Shown here: one piece after another, positions 58,261 through 64,000 of the stretch
Layout: each line of letters starts with the position of its first letter
How positions within the stretch are numbered: the stretch's first letter is position 1
Source: Gnetum montanum
Lineage: Eukaryota; Streptophyta; Gnetopsida; Gnetales; Gnetaceae
Length of the DNA: 64,000 nucleotides
Assembly: GCA_015680685.1 (NCBI GenBank)
Contig: MNCI01014407.1
Span: 439,361 to 503,360 of the forward strand
Reading direction: 5' to 3'
Position numbers and translations under genes: made by a program
Notes under the pieces: model-generated
What the model was told of the DNA's origin: nothing
Databases searched by the model: none
The model's input: the letters and a program-made list of their open reading frames with translations, nothing else

Positions 58261-60610
58261 GTTGTAAGTAGGTGAGGGTTTGAAAGAATGGTCTTTTACA
58301 AGATCTTGATTCCAAACCACTTAGTTGAGGGGTTGACTATAAGTTAATAACCTTGGTAGCATTATGTTGTTGCAAATGGGTTGGAAGCTCACCTTACATG
58401 AATGGAGCAAGTGGTAATTGGGTTGATGGTGGAGGAGCATGTGCTGAAGGATGAGAAGGATGATAGGAATATAGAGTTTCCCCTATAGTAGATGGAAAAT
58501 GAGGTTTGTAATACTCTGGTAGTAGTGATGCTAAAACGAAGCATGATTAGAAGAGTTATGCAAAGACATTGGTTGTTGAATATAGTACCCATATAGATTT
58601 GGCTACCTATAAAGGTACTGCTTTCTTGGTGGTGGCATCCCCCAAGACTGTGGGTGTTGCCACTACTGATATTGCTCCTATGGTTGTGGTGGAGCTCCAC
58701 TTGGATAATAAGACTATTGTTGTTGATGGAACTTCCTTAGATTGTCTTAAGGATAAGGTAATCTTTTGGATGCTTTCTTTCTTGCTAGTATAGGATTCAG
58801 CGCATACACCCTAGATTCCTGCAAGTGTGACACAAAAAGGTAACAACCTTTAAGATGTTTGTATTAGTAGATGTCATACCCACCATCATCATCTGATTCT
58901 AACTCCACAACCCCTTCTACTATTGTAGCCTTACCCTTACCTATTTGGTAGACATGTTTGGCTTCTTTCCTTCCCCTGTGATCATGATCACTACTTTGTT
59001 TTTTTTTATTCTTCTACAATTTTTAGGGCACTTTGGAATTTCTCATCTAAAGAGTCTTATAATTTATCAACCTTGGTTGATATATCAAAAATAAATTTTT
59101 GGATTAGCAAGGTTTTTTGCTAAACCACCTCATCAAGTGGTGACTTCTCCTCATTTTTGCAAAATTGAACCTTCCTTTTTCTCATGGAAGGATCCTTGTT
59201 ATATTCTTTAAGACTTTCTCATTTTCTCAACTCATCTTCTTCTCTTTCTATCTTCTCTATTAGACTTTTTGTTTTATGGGCTCTTAATTCTAACAATCTC
59301 CCTTGGGAATACATCCCAAGAGTTCTTATCGTTTCTAATTTGAGTCCATCTATGATGTGGTGAAGTTGTTCCTATTGAGAATAATCATGGCTAGGGCATT
59401 GGTGTATAAGAGAATAGTATCTACCCATGGTGGCATCCAAGGGTTCATTTGTTCCTTGCTTCCATCCTTGGATCTTTATTCTTAGATTAGACACTTGAGA
59501 ATATGTCTTATATTTATCATTAAATAGCTCTAGCACTGTACTCCACCTACGGATGAATTCCAACTCTAAGGACTGATACCGTCTTTCTGCTTCCTTAATC
59601 AGTGTCCTGGAAAATAGCTTTAATTTTTGCTAATCATTTTCTATATTTTTTTAAGGCACAAGCATCATGAAAGTCTTGAAGATTCATTTGTGAATTATAG
59701 TTATATTTCCCCTCAAATCTAGGAATATTATTGATGTCTAATCACTTAATTTGACTATCTTTTACATGCTCGGTTGGAATTTTTACTGCCTTTGCAATAT
59801 TCAACATGCTTCAAGTTGCAAGAAAAAGCTCATCATCATCATTATTTTGATGATGAGTATGATGTCCTTTGCTACTCCTTCATTCATGGCAGGTCGAATG
59901 ATCATTATTATCCCATTGTTTACCTTCATCATGATTGTCCTTTCTACAACATCTATCAAAACTAGAAGAGGAAGAAGAAGATGCAGATGAAAAGGATTAA
60001 AAAGGAGAAGAATTGTCATCACCATGGTATCTACCACCTCCACTACATTTTTCATGGCCATGTTCATCAACTTTTTTATCATCTTAATGCTTTCCCAAGC
60101 CCTGCCTTGACTCCAACTTTTGACTCAACCTAGATTGTTAATATTGAGCTATAGATTCAAGTTCAAACCCCCATCAACAATGTTAATGGATGGAGAATCT
60201 TCATGTTCAGAATTCACAAAGGGAGGATCCTCATTGTCATTTTGGTTCAGTAGGAACAAGGGATTGGTGAACTATTTTTCCTTCATAACCTCATGGTACT
60301 TCTCCTAGTGTTGACCTCTTCTACATTGTGCTTCAATGGGATGGTAATCCTAGTAGTTGTGGTCATGCATAATGTACTTTTCTTAAAGATCTTGGATGCC
60401 CAATCTTCAAAGAGTTAGGAGCAACATCTCAAGCATGGATTGATTGGGAGGCATTACAATGTTTCCCTCCATATCTTGTCATTGCAGTTGTTCATCCTAA
60501 TGTAGGATGAAGGTGAAGTCTGACACATACTCACCTAGATGAGTATATATCACCATGCATTCTTGAGACATTGGTAGTTTAGTATCATCACACCTATGAG
60601 ATGAAGACAT
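58261..60610 (-). pseudogene. Element A' gag
   Basis: Start ATG at 60610 (ATGTCTTCATCTCATAGG). Ser/His-rich N-terminus near 59900-60080; gag core 59372-59600 with RRWSTVLELFNDKYKTYSQV, NLRIKIQGWKQGTNEPLD and GRYYSLIHQCPSHDYSQ. It is more readable in the core than A. The C-terminal Gln/Pro/Tyr region runs to the junction, with a small deletion compared with A near 58280. Confidence 0.8.
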
Positions 60611-60744
60611 TTTTACAACTATAATAAAATATTAGTGTGCTTAGATTATTATATTGATTTTTAGAATTACTTTAACCTTAGGATTCATCCAACGACGTTA
60701 ATGATTTCTATTATGCTTAGATAGCACATGTTTCAACAAAAAGA

Positions 60745-60763
60745 GTCCTTGGCAACAACACTA
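60745..60763 (-). promoter_or_regulatory. Primer-binding site of element A'
   Basis: Minus strand TAGTGTTGTTGCCAAGGAC, one base from the LTR. It keeps the GTTGCC core of the tRNA-Asp complement that A has lost. Confidence 0.75.
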
Positions 60764-60764
60764 A

Positions 60765-61621
60765 TGATGAGCAACGAATACCCCTATGCTCAATCATATG
60801 GATCACTAAGCATTCATGCACAATCTAGTCAAATTATATGGACCCCTTGTCTTTTGGTACACTAGCCTCTTGGAAGTAAAATTTCCCTAACAATCATTTG
60901 TTGTCTTTCCAATTACACTTGTGATATGCAAAGGTATGGTTAAGTGTTATCAAGGCGTATAATTTTTATGTTTTATGTTTAGGTGCTTGAAATAAAGGAT
61001 GAAAAGAATGAAGTAATTTAATTGCTAATTTAATCTAACTAACTAACCAACATCTAACTAATCCTAACATAAGCATCTATTTCCACTTATCATACACATC
61101 TTGAACATGCTTAATGCTACTGGGTGAACAAATGTTAAGTGTTACTAGGATTACCAAGTGCCAAGTGTATGCTCAAAGTGGTCATACTTCTATGCTTAAT
61201 TAATCACTACTTAATCTAGCTTAATTTAGCCTAATTAATTATTTAATTACTTAAAGCATTAAAGGAAATTACATAAAACATTAAATGCAAAAATAAATAA
61301 TTAATCTATTTCAAAGTGCTACAACATTTATAAAAAAGCTTACCTTTATTGTTACATACACTACTATGCTTAGGTATAACAGTGCTAGAATAAAGATCCG
61401 TATACTCTTAACTCCTATTGTGGGAACTTAGAAAAATATTCTCACTTTCAAATGACAAAACTACAAGAGCTCCACTACAACTATGATATGACATGCTATA
61501 AACATGATGAGTGAGCATGTATTTATAGGCAAAAATAGACACTACATCGATGGGGCCATGTCAAAGCACCAAATCATGCATCAATGGGGCCCAGTAGACA
61601 TAGCTAATTTATGATTCATTA
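60765..61621 (-). repeat. Element A' 5' LTR
   Basis: 857 bp, the same length as 18631-19487, followed by GTAAT at 61622-61626. Confidence 0.9.
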
Positions 61622-61626
61622 GTAAT

Positions 61627-62124
61627 CCTATTAAGAGTATGAAGTGTTAATGTTACTAGGGCACCAAGTAAACATATGTTATGCTCGAAGCAATCACATT
61701 CATTTTGCCATATCTACTTATATTATAGAAAATAAATCATTAACTAAGTGTAGAACAAAAGTAAACATTAAGGTAATGCATGAAAAATAAATTACAAAGA
61801 AAGTAAATTTTATACTAGGTTAAAGTGCTGCAACCAAGTGAAAAAATATTGGTCTTTATTGTCATTCATGCAATGTGTTTCAAGTACAATGTACTTGAAT
61901 AAGTACTTTGTATAAATATTTCACACCATGTTGCAAGAATTTGTTGATTGATGTTAACTGCTATAAATTCAAATTGACAGTGTCTACTAGAAATTAATGA
62001 ATTGAATGTCAGATATGTGGTAAGCATATTTATTTATATAAGCATTTAAAATTGATGCATCAACATAGTCTTGCCTACATGGATGTTGATACATCAAGGA
62101 AGCCAATAAAAATAGTGTTCATCA
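61627..62124 (-). repeat. Duplicated right part of solo LTR G
   Basis: 498 bp, the same length as 19493-19990, ending GTTCATCA with CTACA after it. Confidence 0.85.
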
Positions 62125-63189
62125 CTACAATTACAATGACCATGTAAATCCTTGAGGAGATATTAAAAGGGGGTGCTTACTGTGTAACGATAATAGTTAC
62201 ATTAAATAATATCCTTAGAGATGAAAACATTGAATAGTATAGTAAAATCTAGTTCTCATCATGTTCTAATGTAAATTGAAATATGGAAGACAGTTTAAGC
62301 TACCTTTATTATAATTATAAGTTATTATAAAATTTGAGAAAGTTTTAGAGCTATGATAAGTACATAGTTGATCATAGAAAACTACCAACAAATCAATTGT
62401 TTAGATTTATAGCTTAGCCCATGTAGATGGAGTAAAGGTATTGAGATGACAATAGAAGATGAATAACACATTCTATTGAAGCACTATGCAATTGACTATT
62501 TTATATGAAAATGGGATATTATGGGTAGAACTTCATGTGAATTATTTATTACATCATAACTGGTATTAAGGGAATATTTTGAAGACTTGTTCAACCTACA
62601 TGATTGTTAGATATTGTTTTATATATAAAAACTGTCTAGTGATATTGATGTATTATGTTTGATCTATAAAATGATATTAATATTTTAATTTAAATTTCAT
62701 GTTTTAGCATTTTTTTACATGTTTATGATAGATTTGGCCCTTAACCTTCATACTTAAAAATTAAAAAATGATATTTTCCAAAAGAAAATTTGCAAAAATT
62801 TCAAAAAATATATTTTTCTTAAATGTATTTCATGAAATGAGTTTATAGTTTTTTTAAAAAAACTAATGAAACATATATTATCACTTGACCCTAGTATTAT
62901 AACTTAAGGGTATCTTATGGGTTATTTGACTAATAAGCCATGAATTCAAATCTTGTTAAATTTCATAAATGAGTTCTTTTCCAAATTTTGTAGATGCTAG
63001 GGCATTCCCTAGAAGTGATGCCTAGTAGTCATAGGCCCAGTTTTTGTGAAAAATAGGAAAGGGCCTTCTAGGATATCCTCTAGAAATGAAGTGCAACATC
63101 TTCTCTAGGAAAAATAGCCAAAGGTTCTCAAATCAGAGATGGATGTAGCTAAAGAAACAAGTTTAATGACAAATTGCAACTGAGAACAT
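62125..63189. other. Duplicated host flank; no gene seen
   Basis: Aligns with 19991-21080. AT-rich, no coding signal. Confidence 0.6.
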
Positions 63190-63401
63190 TGGCACCCTTA
63201 ACAAAATGGCCTTTGAAATTATTCATTCCAATGGTTTGGACACGTGAAAAGAAGATCAAACATTTTCTTATAAACAAAGGTTGCTACATCATTGTTGTAA
63301 GAAAACCATTGAAAGGAAGACCAAAGAAGACATGTATAAAAATGATAGAATATGATTTGAAGAAACTATGAATAAATAAGAATCTAGTTCTTCATAGAGA
63401 C
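63190..63401 (+). pseudogene. Duplicated LINE tail, cut by element F
   Basis: Second copy of the LINE C-terminus (PLKGRPKKTCIKMIEYDLKK at 63308-63367, with Pro where the first copy has Leu). It stops at LHRD-like sequence where F's LTR begins at 63402. Confidence 0.65.
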
Positions 63402-64000
63402 TGATGAGAGCAATTACTCTAGCAGTTTATTCTAATTATTAAAGCAATTACTCTAGCAGTTTATTCTAATTATTAGAGTAGTTACTCTATCAGTTTATTC
63501 TAATTATTAGAGTAGTTACTCTAGTGGTTTATTCTAATTATTAGAGTAGTTACTCTAGTAGTTTATTCTAATTATTATAGTGGTTACTCTAATTTTTAGA
63601 GTAGTTTCTCCCAAGCCTATAAATATAGTGCATAGGAACACAATTGAGAAGGAAGTCTTTTAACAGTCAAGTAGCGAAACTCTTGTAGTCTATTTGAAAG
63701 TTAGAGTATTTTCTAAGTGCCCATAGTAGGAGGTCTAAGTGTGGATGGATCTCTATTCGATCATTGTGTACCTAAGCACACCTTGTATATGGCAATAAAG
63801 ACAAGCTCTTCCATTCATCCTTGCAGCACTTGAGATTTATTTTCTTAAGCACTTCTTTTATTTTATTTTCCTATGAATTTATTTTATTTTATGCACTTTA
63901 CATTTCTATTATTAGCATAGAAATTCATTTTGATCAATTAAGCAAATCGTTAAATTACACAAGCACGACCACTTCAAGCATGCATGTAATACTTGGTAAT
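63402..64000 (+). repeat. Element F LTR, running off the window
   Basis: Begins TGATGAGAG, then 34-bp tandem repeats, TATA box CCTATAAATATAG at about 63617, the GTGCCCATAGTAGGAG block and the CTTGCAGCACTT...ACCACTTCAAGCAT order shared by all LTRs here. The end is beyond the window, so it may be a solo LTR or the 5' LTR of a plus-strand element. Confidence 0.85.
63410..63600 (+). repeat. 34-bp tandem repeat array in LTR F
   Basis: Five full copies starting at 63410, 63444, 63478, 63512 and 63546, and a partial sixth at 63580. The unit contains TTACTCTAGCAGTTTATTCT and then AATTATTAGAG; copies differ at a few positions. Confidence 0.95.

Larger units (their letters stand above)
58261..61621 (-). 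mobile_element. Element A': duplicated 5' part of element A
   Basis: gag, PBS and 5' LTR that align with 16150-19487 of A, including the flank GTAAT and the right half of solo LTR G after it. Pol and everything downstream are absent; the left edge is the rearrangement junction with B. It is therefore part of a segmental duplication rather than an independent insertion. Confidence 0.85.

Noticed and set aside
58261-61621. A' as the missing 5' half of element E
   Set aside because: E is flanked on the left by AGTCTT while A' is flanked on the right by GTAAT and the G/LINE sequence that flanks A. The right flank identity shows A' is a duplicate of A, not E's other half.
63410-63600. CRISPR-like array
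   Set aside because: The 34-bp units are directly adjacent with no unique spacers, in a plant LTR.

Overview
This window looks like intergenic DNA from a large, repeat-rich plant nuclear genome. I infer a seed plant, possibly a gymnosperm, because nested Ty3/gypsy elements of Athila/Tat type are heavily decayed; the sequence does not prove the species. No intact host gene is visible. The only gene-like composition is a CpG-rich stretch at 1-690. Two other non-LTR remnants can be named: a PIF1-like helicase pseudogene (39095-39979, minus) and the C-terminal tail of a LINE (about 21080-21365, and again at about 63190-63401).

Layout. 1-5013 is old AT-rich host DNA with several short two-copy direct duplications. 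A solo LTR (G) starts at 5014. It is split by element A (5348-19487, minus, 14.1 kb, target duplication GTAAT on both sides) and resumes at 19493-19990, with flanks TTACA/CTACA. Element A carries another solo LTR (H, 12423-13421, target duplication GTGGG) inside its integrase. 19991-22440 is host DNA with the LINE tail. Element D (about 22440-39094, plus) lacks its 5' LTR and is split by element C (31458-37247, minus, gag but no pol). The PIF1 remnant follows. Element E (from 39980, minus) is split by element B (45066-58260, plus). B's 3' LTR is cut at 58260, where a second copy of A's gag, 5' LTR, right half of G and LINE flank begins (58261-63401). Element F, represented by its LTR only, starts at 63402 and leaves the window.

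Element biology. A, B, D and E share one plan: LTR of about 820-1000 bp ending in TCATCA, a primer-binding site matching tRNA-Asp where it survives, gag, protease, RT/RNase H, integrase, a spacer of about 1.5 kb, then an additional ORF of about 950 codons (aORF) with a coiled-coil C-terminal half, and the 3' LTR. All genes are broken by many stops, mostly where sister copies have Gln, Arg or Trp codons, as expected from C-to-T decay of methylated DNA. 

The observation most worth following is that A, B, D and E each carry, just upstream of the aORF, a TATA box preceded in A, B and E by palindromic modules also found in their LTRs. It is followed by an apparent GT...AG intron of about 280-325 bp ending directly at, or one base before, the aORF start codon. 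This suggests a second, internal promoter that makes a spliced aORF mRNA. Element C, with gag fused to the aORF coiled-coil and no pol, looks like a non-autonomous derivative.
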